DNA of 64,000 nucleotides, taken from NCBI RefSeq assembly GCF_020071995.1, contig NZ_JABWTK010000012.1, forward strand, positions 26,019-90,018. The letters run 5' to 3'. This stretch comes from Planococcus chinensis. GTDB lineage: Bacteria > Bacillota > Bacilli > Bacillales_A > Planococcaceae. The notes under the pieces are model-generated. The model saw only the letters and a program-made list of their open reading frames with translations. It ran no database searches and was not told the DNA's origin. Of the stretch, positions 17,672 to 26,095 are shown piece by piece; position 1 is the stretch's first letter; the number at the start of each line of letters is the position of its first letter. The position numbers were made by a program, and so were the translations under genes.

Positions 17672-18897
17672 CTTTCCAGGAAAAGTTGGAGCAATATGCA
17701 GATTTGACCGTATACGTCGGATTGAATGTCCAAAAAGGCCAAACCATCATGATCAATACCACGGTCGATACGATTGAATTTACCCGTTTGGTCGTTAGAA
17801 AAGCATACGAAGCAGGCGCGAAACGCGTTTATGTCAACTACACGGATCCTGTGCAGACACGTACGCATTTTGAAATGGCGCCGGACGAAGCTTTCCAGGA
17901 ATATCCGCAGTGGTCTGTTGTCCAGCGCGATGAAATTATCGATACAGGCGGTTCTTTCTTATGGATTGATGCGGAAGACCCGGATTTATTGACCGGCATT
18001 CCGGCGAAAAGGTTATCCGATTCCCAAAAAGCTTCAGGGAAAGCTTTGGAACGTTACCGCCAGGCAGTAGGGTCAGATAAAGTCGCTTGGTCGATTGTAG
18101 CTATTCCGTCTGAAAAATGGGCACAGAAGGTATTTCCGGACTTGGAAAGCAACCAGCAGATGGATGCGTTATGGGAAGCGATTTTCAAAACCGTACGCAT
18201 CGGTGAAGGAAATGCGGTGGAAAAGTGGCAGGAGCATATTGCCGCTCTGGAAAAGCGTGCCGGCTTACTGAACGACAGACGTTTTGACAAGCTGCACTAT
18301 ACAGCTCCGGGAACGGATTTGACGATTGCGTTGCCTGAAAAGCACATCTGGATGTCCGGCGCTGCGAAAACGCCGCAGGGCAACCCATTCATCGCCAATA
18401 TGCCGACCGAGGAAGTTTATACGGTTCCATTGAAATACGGCGTAGAAGGTATAGTGCGCAATACGAAACCACTGGTTTATCAAGGGAATATTATTGACGA
18501 ATTCACATTGACGTTTGAAAAAGGAAAAATTGTCAAAGCGCAGGCAGCAGTCGGACAAGAGCTGCTCGATGAAATGATCCAAACGGATGAAGGCGCTGCT
18601 TATTTGGGAGAAGTTGCGTTGGTGCCGCACCAGTCGCCGATTTCCGATTCGAATATTTTGTTTTTCAATACACTTTTTGATGAAAATGCATCCAACCATT
18701 TGGCAATCGGCGATTCCTATCCGACTTGCTGCGAAGGCGCACGTGATTTGGAACGGGCTCAACTGGAGTCGATTGGCCTGAATACTTCCATCGTCCACGA
18801 AGATTTCATGATTGGCAGCGCCGACATGAACATTGACGGCATCCGGAGCGATGGCACAAAAGAGCCGATTTTCCGTAAAGGAAACTGGGCATTCTAA
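17668..18897 (+). CDS. ampS: M29-family metallo-aminopeptidase, paralogue 1
   Basis: This 409-aa cytosolic aminopeptidase is of the AmpS/PepS/thermophilic M29 type, which binds two metal ions and removes N-terminal residues from peptides. Metal-ligand and catalytic stretches near the C-terminus are YLGEVALVPHQSPIS, the Glu/His in LFDENASNHLAIG and VHEDFMIGS. The ATG overlaps the helicase stop by four bases, so the two genes are co-translated. A second full-length paralogue of about the same length lies at 29421-30653 on the other strand, so the cell has two diverged copies within 12 kb. Confidence 0.92.
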   Translation: MTFQEKLEQYADLTVYVGLNVQKGQTIMINTTVDTIEFTRLVVRKAYEAGAKRVYVNYTDPVQTRTHFEMAPDEAFQEYPQWSVVQRDEIIDTGGSFLWIDAEDPDLLTGIPAKRLSDSQKASGKALERYRQAVGSDKVAWSIVAIPSEKWAQKVFPDLESNQQMDALWEAIFKTVRIGEGNAVEKWQEHIAALEKRAGLLNDRRFDKLHYTAPGTDLTIALPEKHIWMSGAAKTPQGNPFIANMPTEEVYTVPLKYGVEGIVRNTKPLVYQGNIIDEFTLTFEKGKIVKAQAAVGQELLDEMIQTDEGAAYLGEVALVPHQSPISDSNILFFNTLFDENASNHLAIGDSYPTCCEGARDLERAQLESIGLNTSIVHEDFMIGSADMNIDGIRSDGTKEPIFRKGNWAF

Positions 18898-18909
18898 GAG
18901 GTGAGCAAT

Positions 18910-19818
18910 TTGAAGAAGTATTGGGTCGCGATATTGGCATTCGTCGTGTTGTTCGGCGGCACGATGTCGGTTCAGGCGGAAGTGAAAGCTCCGGCGGTTT
19001 ACATCGCGGTAGGGGATTCGCTCGCTGTCGGCCAGACGCCGAATTCTCAAATTGATACAGGCTATTCGGATTTGATCGCACAGGAATTAGCAAGCCATCA
19101 GCCGGTAGCATTCTATTCAAAAAATCTGGCTTTTCCCGGATTTACGACTGAAGACGTATTAGAAAGAGTTCAGTCCCCGGAGGCAAAGGAAGTTTTAAGT
19201 GCTGCAAATATTATTACCTTGTCTGCCGGAGCAAATGATCTGCTGCGGCTGGTCCAGTCGGATCCGACAAAAGGGACATTGGTATTTCAGCAAATCCAGG
19301 CCGACTTTGCCTTGAATAAAGCACGCCTAAATATGGAAACAATCTTAGCAGAATTGAAAAAAACGGCACCGCAGGCAGACATTTATATAATGGGTTATTA
19401 TTTCGCCTATCCCCACGTACGGGATTCACAAAAAGAAGGCACTGCGATGCAGCTTGATCGCCTGAACACGATTTTAGAACAAAGTGCTGAAAAAGCAGGG
19501 GCAACATTTGTAGCAGTCGATGAAGCATTTGGAGACAACGGCACGGATAAAGTGCCGAATCCGGCGGATGTGCACCCGAATGTAAAAGGGTATCAGGCAA
19601 TGGCCAATGCTTTCCTGGATATGTATCAGCAAGGCTGGAACGTGGAAGACCAGGAATTGCCGGCAGCTGACCCAAAAACTTTTGAAGAAATCATCCAAGA
19701 GCAGGAGCAAAATGGAGATGAGGAAGCAGACGGCCAGAACGACGTTTCTTCAGCAACTCCCCACAGCCAGCTGGACGATCATTATTTGGCATTGCGTGAA
19801 GCCATACCCTATGTATAA
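18910..19818 (+). CDS. Secreted SGNH/GDSL hydrolase
   Basis: This 302-aa protein has a signal peptide (MKKYWVAILAFVVLFGG..., predicted cut after VQA) and a GDSL esterase domain. Block I is VGDSLAVG with nucleophile Ser37, the oxyanion Asn is in SAGANDLL, and the Asp-His pair is in DVHPNVKG. The acidic C-terminal tail (EEIIQEQEQNGDEE) is unlike the core. It would hydrolyse esters or acyl groups outside the membrane; the substrate is unknown. I chose TTG at 18910, just after AGAGGTG; the GTG at 18901 lies inside that site. It is probably co-transcribed with the aminopeptidase 12 bases upstream. Confidence 0.88.
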   Translation: MKKYWVAILAFVVLFGGTMSVQAEVKAPAVYIAVGDSLAVGQTPNSQIDTGYSDLIAQELASHQPVAFYSKNLAFPGFTTEDVLERVQSPEAKEVLSAANIITLSAGANDLLRLVQSDPTKGTLVFQQIQADFALNKARLNMETILAELKKTAPQADIYIMGYYFAYPHVRDSQKEGTAMQLDRLNTILEQSAEKAGATFVAVDEAFGDNGTDKVPNPADVHPNVKGYQAMANAFLDMYQQGWNVEDQELPAADPKTFEEIIQEQEQNGDEEADGQNDVSSATPHSQLDDHYLALREAIPYV

Positions 19819-19820
19819 TA

Positions 19821-19855
19821 AAAACCGCTTCGGGCAGAACCCGGAGCGGTTTTTT
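19821..19855. terminator. Bidirectional terminator after the SGNH hydrolase
   Basis: The stem ACCGCTTCGGG/CCCGGAGCGGT has an A run on the left and a T run on the right. Its right end reaches the stop of the convergent microprotein gene. Confidence 0.88.
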
Positions 19856-19991
19856 ATCTTTTACGTTTTGTTGGAGTTGTTTTGTACTTGCTCGTATCGC
19901 CAGCTTTTTTGCTTTGCATGACTTTGCGGATAATCGGATAAGCAACTGGTGCAATTTTAATAGCAGTTTTTACAATTCGACCTATTCCCAT
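19854..19991 (-). CDS. Small basic protein, 45 aa, unknown
   Basis: The frame encodes MGIGRIVKTAIKIAPVAYPI followed by a Lys/Arg-rich tail ending in TKRKR. The N-terminal half can form an amphipathic or membrane-associated helix and the C-terminal half is strongly basic. A clear AGGAGAG ribosome binding site lies seven bases before the ATG, and the gene ends exactly at the shared terminator, both of which favour a real gene. I do not recognise the family. RNA, DNA or membrane binding are possible but not shown. Confidence 0.72.
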   Translation of the reverse strand: MGIGRIVKTAIKIAPVAYPIIRKVMQSKKAGDTSKYKTTPTKRKR

Positions 19992-20060
19992 AGTTATCTC
20001 TCCTATCATAAGTGAGGTATAAACTAATTTCCCTCATCGTTTCTTTTCTAAACATGCACT

Positions 20061-21131
20061 TTATGAAAGCGCCAGCGAAACAAGGATTTTTCGGTATTCG
20101 TGGACGCTGGAAAGCAATACGTATTCAGCATTTCCGTGCCAATCATCCCCCGAAGGCCCAAATTCAATGGCTCCTTCACCGCCATTCACCGTTGCATAAT
20201 AACGCGTATCAGCGGCGCCGTGTTGGCCGAACAGCACGGCCTCTTGGCCCGTTGTCTGTTGGATGGACTTCTTCAGCGTTTGGATGTACGGGTTTTCTTC
20301 TGAAGTAGTCAGGGCCGGTGTAGAGCCGCTTGCTTTGTATTCCATATCGAGATTCAAAGTTTCTGCGAGTTCCGTCATTTGCCGGACGATTTCGTCTTTG
20401 TCCTGTCCCGGCATGAACCGGATATCATAGGACATATGGCAAATTTCCGGAACGACATTATAGCGGTCGCCGGCATTGATGATCGGCAAGTTGACAGATG
20501 TTTGTTCATAATACTCGGTAGATTCTTTTTGGAACGGCAATTCGGCAATCGCCATATGATATTTCATCGCTGACTCAATTGCATTGATGCCTTCCCATGG
20601 CCGGCTGCCGTGAGCGGGTTTGCCTTTGAACGTCAAATCCATGCGCAATATGCCTTTTGACTGCAAGCCGACCTTTAAACCGGTCGGTTCGCCACAGATG
20701 ACAAAATCGCCGTGATAGCCCTGTTCGACAAGCCATTTGGATGTATTGCGGCCGCCGATTTCTTCATCGGTGACAATATGTAATTGCACAACGCGCGGCA
20801 GTTTTTCAGCCTCCAGGTCGACAAAAGCCTGCATCATGGCAGCAACGCCCGCTTTCATATCTGCAGCCCCGCGGCCATATAGACGTCCGTTTTCTTCCAT
20901 CGGCACGAATTGTTCGCTGTGTCCTGGAACGACGTCGACATGCCCGTTCCAAACGATGGTTTCTGTTCCTTGCCCTTTAATGGCCGTCAGCATCAAATAC
21001 CCTTCGTTGTCATGGACCTTTACTTCCGTCCCTTGGCGTTTAAGCCAATCGGCGCAAAAAAGAAGCGCTTTGTTCGCCCCTTCTTTTGTATCACTTTCAA
21101 TTTTAATCAAATCCTTGAGCAGTTCGATCAT
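20061..21131 (-). CDS. M20-family metallopeptidase/deacylase (ArgE/DapE type)
   Basis: This is a ~356-aa zinc hydrolase. The first metal ligand is His in VWNGHVDVVPG, the bridging Asp is in GRGAADMKAG, and the catalytic Glu pair is DEEIGG. A dimerisation domain lies between residues ~160 and 270, and the second-zinc His is in LFGQHGAADTRY near the C-terminus. Relatives include acetylornithine deacetylase, succinyl-diaminopimelate desuccinylase and YodQ; with no biosynthetic neighbours the substrate is open. The start is uncertain: ATG at 21131 lacks a strong site, whereas GTG at 21167 and nearby codons follow AGAAAGG. Confidence 0.88.
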   Translation of the reverse strand: MIELLKDLIKIESDTKEGANKALLFCADWLKRQGTEVKVHDNEGYLMLTAIKGQGTETIVWNGHVDVVPGHSEQFVPMEENGRLYGRGAADMKAGVAAMMQAFVDLEAEKLPRVVQLHIVTDEEIGGRNTSKWLVEQGYHGDFVICGEPTGLKVGLQSKGILRMDLTFKGKPAHGSRPWEGINAIESAMKYHMAIAELPFQKESTEYYEQTSVNLPIINAGDRYNVVPEICHMSYDIRFMPGQDKDEIVRQMTELAETLNLDMEYKASGSTPALTTSEENPYIQTLKKSIQQTTGQEAVLFGQHGAADTRYYATVNGGEGAIEFGPSGDDWHGNAEYVLLSSVHEYRKILVSLALS

Positions 21132-21222
21132 TGTAGATGGCAGCAAAAACTTGGCTGCCAACACCACCTTTCTGTTTTTCTATTACTAAAAGTCTACCCT
21201 AAACAGCCGGTTTGAAACGGAA

Positions 21223-21251
21223 TTGCTTTCGGACAAGGAGTTGTGTACAAT
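21223..21251 (+). promoter_or_regulatory. Promoter of the thiT transcript
   Basis: -35 TTGCTT (21223-21228) and -10 TACAAT (21246-21251) have a 17-bp spacer and lie just upstream of the TPP riboswitch. Confidence 0.72.
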
Positions 21252-21276
21252 ACAGGTGTAAACGAATAATTGTATA

Positions 21277-21363
21277 CACCACAAGGGGAGCTATTTGCTG
21301 AGAGTGAACATATTGTTCTTACCCTTTGAACCTGTAAGTTAATGCTTGCGCAGGGATGTGGAT
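21277..21363 (+). ncRNA. TPP riboswitch (THI box)
   Basis: The conserved aptamer blocks are all present in order: ACAAGGGGAGC, GCTGAGAGTGAA, ACCCTTTGAACCTG, AAGTTAATGCTTGCGCAGGG and ATGTGG, with P1 closed by CCACA/TGTGG. Binding of thiamine pyrophosphate should shut off the downstream thiamine transporter gene through the hairpin at 21381-21412. Confidence 0.95.
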
Positions 21364-21380
21364 AGAAACCGGTCCTTAAC

Positions 21381-21412
21381 GCGGCGCCAGGCTCTGTCCT
21401 AGCGCCGCTTTT
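21381..21412 (+). terminator. Riboswitch expression-platform terminator
   Basis: GCGGCGC...GCGCCGC with inner AGG/CCT pairing is followed by a T-rich tract before thiT. This is where TPP-dependent premature termination is expected. Confidence 0.8.
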
Positions 21413-21467
21413 ATATGGTTTTTTTCTGCGGCCCTTCTGGTGATGTGCACAACACAAGGAGGAAGTC

Positions 21468-22043
21468 ATGAGAAATTTACGAGTTTTACTGATGGTGGAA
21501 ATTGCTATATTCGGAGCCTTGGGATACGTCCTGGATTTTGTGGCATTTAGAATGCCGCAGGGCGGATCAGTCAGTCTGGTGATGATTCCGATTGTCTTAA
21601 TGGCCTTTCGAAGAGGCGTGTTGGCAGGTGTATTGACCGGCCTGCTGGTGGGGCTGCTGCAAATCGTTACCGGCGTCATTTCGGTTACACCGCTGTCGTT
21701 TGGTTTTGTCGTGTTGCAGGTGTTATTGGATTATCTCGTGGCGTACGGCGTAGTTGGCTTTTCCGGGCTCATGCGCGGAAGATATCTGCAGGCTTCCCGC
21801 GAACATCGAACCGGGAATATGATTTTGGCAGTAGTAATCGGACTGTTTATCGGTTCTGCATTGCGCTATCTTACTCATGTCATTACCGGCATTCTGTTTT
21901 TCGGCATGTTTGCTGAAGGCAATGTATTGATTTATTCGGCCGTTTACAATGCCACTTATATGATTCCGGTGTTTTTGGTCGCCGCGGTTGTGTGTTCCGC
22001 ACTTTTTGCAGCGGCGCCCAAATTGGTGGATACAAAAGCGTAA
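21468..22043 (+). CDS. thiT: ECF thiamine transporter S component ThiT
   Basis: ThiT (191 aa, six helices) is the thiamine-binding membrane subunit that docks to the shared ECF energising module (EcfA, EcfA', EcfT), which is not encoded here. The signature RMPQGGSVSLVMIPI near residue 25-40 and the following MAFRRGV are specific for this S component. The TPP riboswitch directly upstream confirms the vitamin. The ATG follows AAGGAGG. The gene is monocistronic and is followed at five bases by a terminator hairpin, which is present again on the far side of repeat element 2. Confidence 0.96.
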   Translation: MRNLRVLLMVEIAIFGALGYVLDFVAFRMPQGGSVSLVMIPIVLMAFRRGVLAGVLTGLLVGLLQIVTGVISVTPLSFGFVVLQVLLDYLVAYGVVGFSGLMRGRYLQASREHRTGNMILAVVIGLFIGSALRYLTHVITGILFFGMFAEGNVLIYSAVYNATYMIPVFLVAAVVCSALFAAAPKLVDTKA

Positions 22044-22047
22044 CTTA

Positions 22048-22078
22048 AAGAGGATTATCTACCGGATAATCCTCTTTA
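22048..22078 (+). terminator. thiT terminator hairpin, left copy
   Basis: AAAGAGGATTATC/GGATAATCCTCTTT forms a hairpin five bases after the thiT stop. A 30/31 identical copy lies at 22454-22484. Confidence 0.85.
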
Positions 22079-22456
22079 AGTTTGTAGGCAAAAGAATTAT
22101 AAGCATCATAAATGAATTAACATACAATAGGATATTCCGCATCCTCCGTTTCAGCCGGACGCGTTCCGCGGGCTTCCACCTCGGATCCTTAGCGTAGCGG
22201 CTACCCAGAGGTGCCGCTTTTCTTCTACAATCAGATGGTTGAGCGTCAATCGGATGATTGCTCACTTTCATATGAAAGTGACACGCCCAACCGGTCCGGC
22301 CACGGAGACTCCTGTGGGACAGCGAAAGCTGAAGGCCCCGCAGGAACGTTAGCGACGAGGAGACTGAAGCTGAGCCCACGGAAAGCGAAGTGGCCGGCCC
22401 GGTTGTTTTATGTATCACTTTTCATTATTTCTACACTTTGTTCTGCAGTCTGAAAG
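22079..22456. repeat. Dispersed repeat element 2, inverted relative to element 1
   Basis: This ~378-bp non-coding element has ends that match element 1 in reverse complement: the left end reads TTCTTTTGCCTACAAACTTA on the minus strand and the right end TTTCAGACTGCAGAACAAAG. It shares the 47-bp (22352-22398) and 26-bp (22149-22174) blocks. Inside it are further palindromes: CACTTTCATATGAAAGTG at 22264-22281, and AACCGGTCCGGCCAC (22290-22304) paired at a distance with GTGGCCGGCCCGGTT (22391-22405). It has no coding features and is bracketed by two thiT terminator hairpins. Confidence 0.85.
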
Positions 22457-22485
22457 AGGAGTATCTACCGGATAATCCTCTTTTT
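22454..22485 (+). terminator. thiT terminator hairpin, right copy
   Basis: This 31-base hairpin differs from 22048-22078 at one position and is followed by a longer T run. Confidence 0.85.
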
Positions 22486-22545
22486 CTTATGCTTAGATTC
22501 AAGCAAATGACGGTGCTTTACGGGCATCTGCGCTTTCCTTATGAT

Positions 22546-22551
22546 ATAATT
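22546..22551 (+). promoter_or_regulatory. Extended -10 element of the map promoter
   Basis: A perfect TATAAT is preceded by TGA (extended -10) 32 bases upstream of the map start. No good -35 is seen, which extended -10 promoters tolerate. Confidence 0.6.
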
Positions 22552-22582
22552 TTGAGTAGACAAGTTGAAAGAAGGGTACTAA

Positions 22583-23332
22583 ATGATTGCCACTACAGAA
22601 AAAGATATTGAAATGCTAAAAAAAGCCGGCCGCATGGTCGCTGAAATCCGTGACGCCATGAAAGCTGCTACGAAGCCCGGCGTTACGACAAAAGAACTTG
22701 ATGAGATTGGCGGACGCATGTTCAAGGAAATGGGCGGCGTGTCCGGACCAAAATCAGAATACGATTTCCCAGGGTACACATGCATCAGCGTAAACGAAGA
22801 AGTAGCCCATGGCATGCCAGGGAAACGGATAATCAATGAAGGCGATATGGTCAACATTGATGTTTCCGGCTCGTACGAAGGATATTTTGCAGATACGGGC
22901 ATTTCGTTTGTTGTCGGTGACGGCTATCCGGAAAAAGAAAAACTTTGTGAAGTTGCGGCTTCTTCATTTGAGCGCGCGATGACCAAAGTGAAGGCCGGCG
23001 CAAAGTTAAACCAAATCGGCAAAGCGGTTGAGCGTGAAGCGAAACAGCAAGGATTGTTCGTTATCAAAAACTTGACGGGCCACGGCATTGGGAAATCACT
23101 CCACGAAGCACCTCAACATATTTTGAATTATTACGATGCTTGGGAAACGACGATTTTGAAAGAAGGAATGGTTCTGGCAGTTGAGCCGTTTATTTCCCAG
23201 AAATCCGAACATATCGTGGAATCAGGAGACGGCTGGACATTCATCACACCGGACCAGTCACTGGTTGCGCAAATTGAACACACGGTACTTGTCACAAAAG
23301 GCGAACCGGTATTATTGACGAAAATAGATTAA
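22583..23332 (+). CDS. map: Type I methionine aminopeptidase
   Basis: This 249-aa cytosolic metalloenzyme removes initiator methionine from nascent proteins. The dinuclear metal ligands are visible: Asp in NIDVSG, Asp in YFADTG, His in GHGIGKSLHE, Glu in AVEPF and Glu in QIEHTVLV, plus the substrate His in EEVAHGMPG. Length and composition match the Bacillus YflG-type enzyme, which lacks the N-terminal extension. Here it stands alone, not in the ribosomal-protein cluster with adk and secY, so it is likely an additional map copy. The ATG follows AGAAGGG. A terminator follows at once. Confidence 0.95.
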   Translation: MIATTEKDIEMLKKAGRMVAEIRDAMKAATKPGVTTKELDEIGGRMFKEMGGVSGPKSEYDFPGYTCISVNEEVAHGMPGKRIINEGDMVNIDVSGSYEGYFADTGISFVVGDGYPEKEKLCEVAASSFERAMTKVKAGAKLNQIGKAVEREAKQQGLFVIKNLTGHGIGKSLHEAPQHILNYYDAWETTILKEGMVLAVEPFISQKSEHIVESGDGWTFITPDQSLVAQIEHTVLVTKGEPVLLTKID

Positions 23333-23339
23333 GGTGCAC

Positions 23340-23368
23340 AAAAAAGACCCTTCTCAGGGTCTTTTTTT
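23340..23368. terminator. Bidirectional terminator, map/membrane protein
   Basis: The stem AGACCC/GGGTCT is flanked by an A run and a T run between convergent genes. Confidence 0.85.
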
Positions 23369-24073
23369 GATGAGCAATATTCCGGTTAATATAACGCCTG
23401 ATAAAAACAGGGACGCTGTCGTCACAAGCAATTCATCCATTTGATGCTTAACGGCAATTCCGATAAATGCCCAAATAAAGACGAGTGCATAAGGGATGTC
23501 GGAATGATGGAAGCGAATGTGAAGTGCAAGTGCTGTTGCGACCGTCAGCATGATGACGGTCCAAAGCTGATCGCTCAGCCCCCAGCCGCTCCAGTTATAG
23601 TAAGTAAGGACAAAACTGATATTGACAATGGTGGCGACGCTGATCCATCCCATATTGACAGCTACAGGGAAACGCTCAAGAAGACCGCGTTCTTCATTGC
23701 CATATTGAAGATAAAGCCCGATCAAAGCCAGCAAATATCCGATCATTGCTAAGATTGACCAGCCGAAAAATTCATAATGCCAAAGAAGCAGCCAACTAAT
23801 ATTAAAGAGTGCACTTAATACAAAAAATGAAGTTATCTTTATTGAAGGGACTTGTCCTTTTTTCAGACGAACCCAAAAACCGATAATCCATATAGCCAGC
23901 AAAATGTAAATGACTGACCAGATTGAGAATGCATAACCAGCGGGCGTAAACAGGACAGGGAGCCGATTGGAAATTTCTCCAGTTGTCTGTCCGTTAATTG
24001 GCAGGATATTAGCCATAGCGTTTACAACAATGATGGCTATAAAAGCAATAGTCATCAACAGTATCCTAAACAT
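23354..24073 (-). CDS. Polytopic membrane protein, TspO/MBR-like (tryptophan-rich sensory) annotation
   Basis: This 239-aa protein has about seven hydrophobic helices. The segment NILPINGQTTGEIS followed by LFTPAGYAFSIWSVIYILL matches the larger membrane proteins often annotated as tryptophan-rich sensory proteins related to TspO/MBR. Aromatic residues cluster at helix ends. No function can be deduced beyond membrane location, and TspO-type tetrapyrrole binding would be speculation. The ATG at 24073 follows GAGGAGGGAT on the minus strand. Its 3' end reads into the shared terminator. Confidence 0.7.
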   Translation of the reverse strand: MFRILLMTIAFIAIIVVNAMANILPINGQTTGEISNRLPVLFTPAGYAFSIWSVIYILLAIWIIGFWVRLKKGQVPSIKITSFFVLSALFNISWLLLWHYEFFGWSILAMIGYLLALIGLYLQYGNEERGLLERFPVAVNMGWISVATIVNISFVLTYYNWSGWGLSDQLWTVIMLTVATALALHIRFHHSDIPYALVFIWAFIGIAVKHQMDELLVTTASLFLSGVILTGILLIKKRP

Positions 24074-24291
24074 AAAGAGATCCCTCCTCTTTTTTAAGTA
24101 TAACTGTCCTTGTATGGTTCAACAAACTGCAATTCCAAAAAAAATTGAAATAAAAGGGAGTTTGTGAAGAAGCCGACACTTTTCAGAAAAATATTGGAGA
24201 AGAAGGACCGGCTCAATTGTTCCGCCTTCCGAATAATAATGCTATACTAATAAGTGTTTTTAGAAAATTTAGTTTACCAGGGGGTAACACA

Positions 24292-26091
24292 ATGACGGTT
24301 AAATTTCCGGAAGTATGGGATTTGGAAGTTCTTTTTCCAGGGGGAAGCAATTCAAAAGAATTGCGTTTACATATTGAAAAAACAAGTTCTGATTTAGCAG
24401 AACTTGAGGTGCTGGCTGAAAACTTCAAAGTACCGGCATCTGAAAAAGACGAAGCCTCTATTGTAGAGATGCTGGAGAAAGTCAAAGTGATCATGCAGCA
24501 ATTGAACCAGGCAGGCTCATTCATTGGATGCCTTCAAGCTCAAAATACGGAAGATAAAAAAGCGACGATTCTGCAAAGCGAAGACGCTGTTCTAAACGCC
24601 CGTTTCCAGACGGCTCTGCAGGCAATCCAGCAGCAGCTAGCCAAGACGGAAGAAAATGTATGGCTGGCGCTTTTAGAATCGGAGCCATTGAAGGAGTTCG
24701 GCTTTGTGCTGAACGAATGGCGTGAAGAAGCAAATATGCTGCTTTCCGAAAAAGAAGAAAACATCATTACTTCACTCAGCACAGATGGCTATCATGGATG
24801 GAGCCAATTGTATGACATGCTGGTGGGGGATATCAAAATCAACATGAATATCGGCGGCGAAGAAAAAGTTCTTTCTGTCGGCCAGGCCAACAATTTAAGC
24901 TCAGATCCGGATGCGGCTATCCGCCAGCAGTCATATGAAAAAATGGAAGCGGCATGGACAGACAAAGAAGAGTTTTTTGCCAAGACTTTAAATTCAATTG
25001 CGGGCTTCCGATTGGAAGTCTATAAAAAACGCGGCTGGGACAGCGTTCTTCAAGAACCGCTTCATATTAACCGCATGAAACAGGAAACCTTGGATGCGAT
25101 GTGGGGAGCCATCAGCAAAAACAAACAGCCTTTTGTCGATTACTTGAATAAAAAAGGCGAGATGCTCGGGAAAGACGGCTTGGACTGGTTTGACGTCGAT
25201 GCACCGGTAACGGAAAGTACGCAGCAGTATGCGTACCAGGAAGGGGCGGAATTTATCCTTGAGCATTTTGGAAAGTTTGGTCCGGAACTTCAAAAGTTCG
25301 CAGTCCAAGCATTTGAAAAAGGTTGGATTGAAGCGGAAGACCGGCCGAACAAGCGCCCAGGAGGGTTCTGCACCAGTTTGCCAATGACAGAAGAGTCCCG
25401 GATTTTCATGACCTACAGCGGCTCGATGTCTAACGTTGCCACCTTGGCGCATGAACTGGGACATGCTTTTCATAGCCATGCCATGCAGCCGGTCCATCCA
25501 TTAAACCGCTCGTATGCGATGAATGTTGCAGAAACAGCTTCAACTTTTGCTGAAATGATCGTTGCCGATGCAGCTGTTAAAAATGCGCAGTCAAAAGAAG
25601 AGAAGTTGGCGCTTCTTGAAGATAAATTGCAGCGCAGCGTCGCTTTCTTTATGAACATCCATTCCCGCTTCCTTTTTGAAACGCGTTTTTATGAAGAACG
25701 CAAAAACGGAGTGGTGTCGGCTGAACGCTTGAACGAATTGATGGAAGAAGCGCAGCATGAAGGCTTTGCAGGTGGCTTGAAGTCTACTCATCCGCATTTC
25801 TGGGCATCCAAATTGCATTTTTATATTACGGATGTTCCGTTTTATAATTTCCCTTATACGTTCGGTTATTTATTCTCGTTGAGCATTTATGCGAAGGCTT
25901 TGGAAGAAGGCAGCCAATTTGAAGAAAAATATATGGCCCTTCTGCGCGATACGGCCATTATGACAGCTGAAGACCTGGCGATGAAGCATTTGGGGGAAGA
26001 TATCACACAACAAGCGTTCTGGGAAAAAGGCATTGCGCTATGTGTGAAAGATGCTGAAGATTTTAACGCGCTAGTTTCCTCAGTGGGATGA
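24292..26091 (+). CDS. M3-family oligoendopeptidase
   Basis: This 599-aa zinc oligopeptidase is of the PepF/M3 type. The zinc site HELGH is at residues 387-391, followed by AFHSHAM and a downstream Glu in NVAETASTFAEM. These enzymes cut short peptides in the cytosol. I chose the ATG at 24292 after CAGGGGGT; the frame is open upstream to 24217 without a good site. It is followed after four bases by an acetyltransferase gene, so the two are probably co-transcribed. Confidence 0.93.
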   Translation: MTVKFPEVWDLEVLFPGGSNSKELRLHIEKTSSDLAELEVLAENFKVPASEKDEASIVEMLEKVKVIMQQLNQAGSFIGCLQAQNTEDKKATILQSEDAVLNARFQTALQAIQQQLAKTEENVWLALLESEPLKEFGFVLNEWREEANMLLSEKEENIITSLSTDGYHGWSQLYDMLVGDIKINMNIGGEEKVLSVGQANNLSSDPDAAIRQQSYEKMEAAWTDKEEFFAKTLNSIAGFRLEVYKKRGWDSVLQEPLHINRMKQETLDAMWGAISKNKQPFVDYLNKKGEMLGKDGLDWFDVDAPVTESTQQYAYQEGAEFILEHFGKFGPELQKFAVQAFEKGWIEAEDRPNKRPGGFCTSLPMTEESRIFMTYSGSMSNVATLAHELGHAFHSHAMQPVHPLNRSYAMNVAETASTFAEMIVADAAVKNAQSKEEKLALLEDKLQRSVAFFMNIHSRFLFETRFYEERKNGVVSAERLNELMEEAQHEGFAGGLKSTHPHFWASKLHFYITDVPFYNFPYTFGYLFSLSIYAKALEEGSQFEEKYMALLRDTAIMTAEDLAMKHLGEDITQQAFWEKGIALCVKDAEDFNALVSSVG

Positions 26092-26095
26092 TGCC

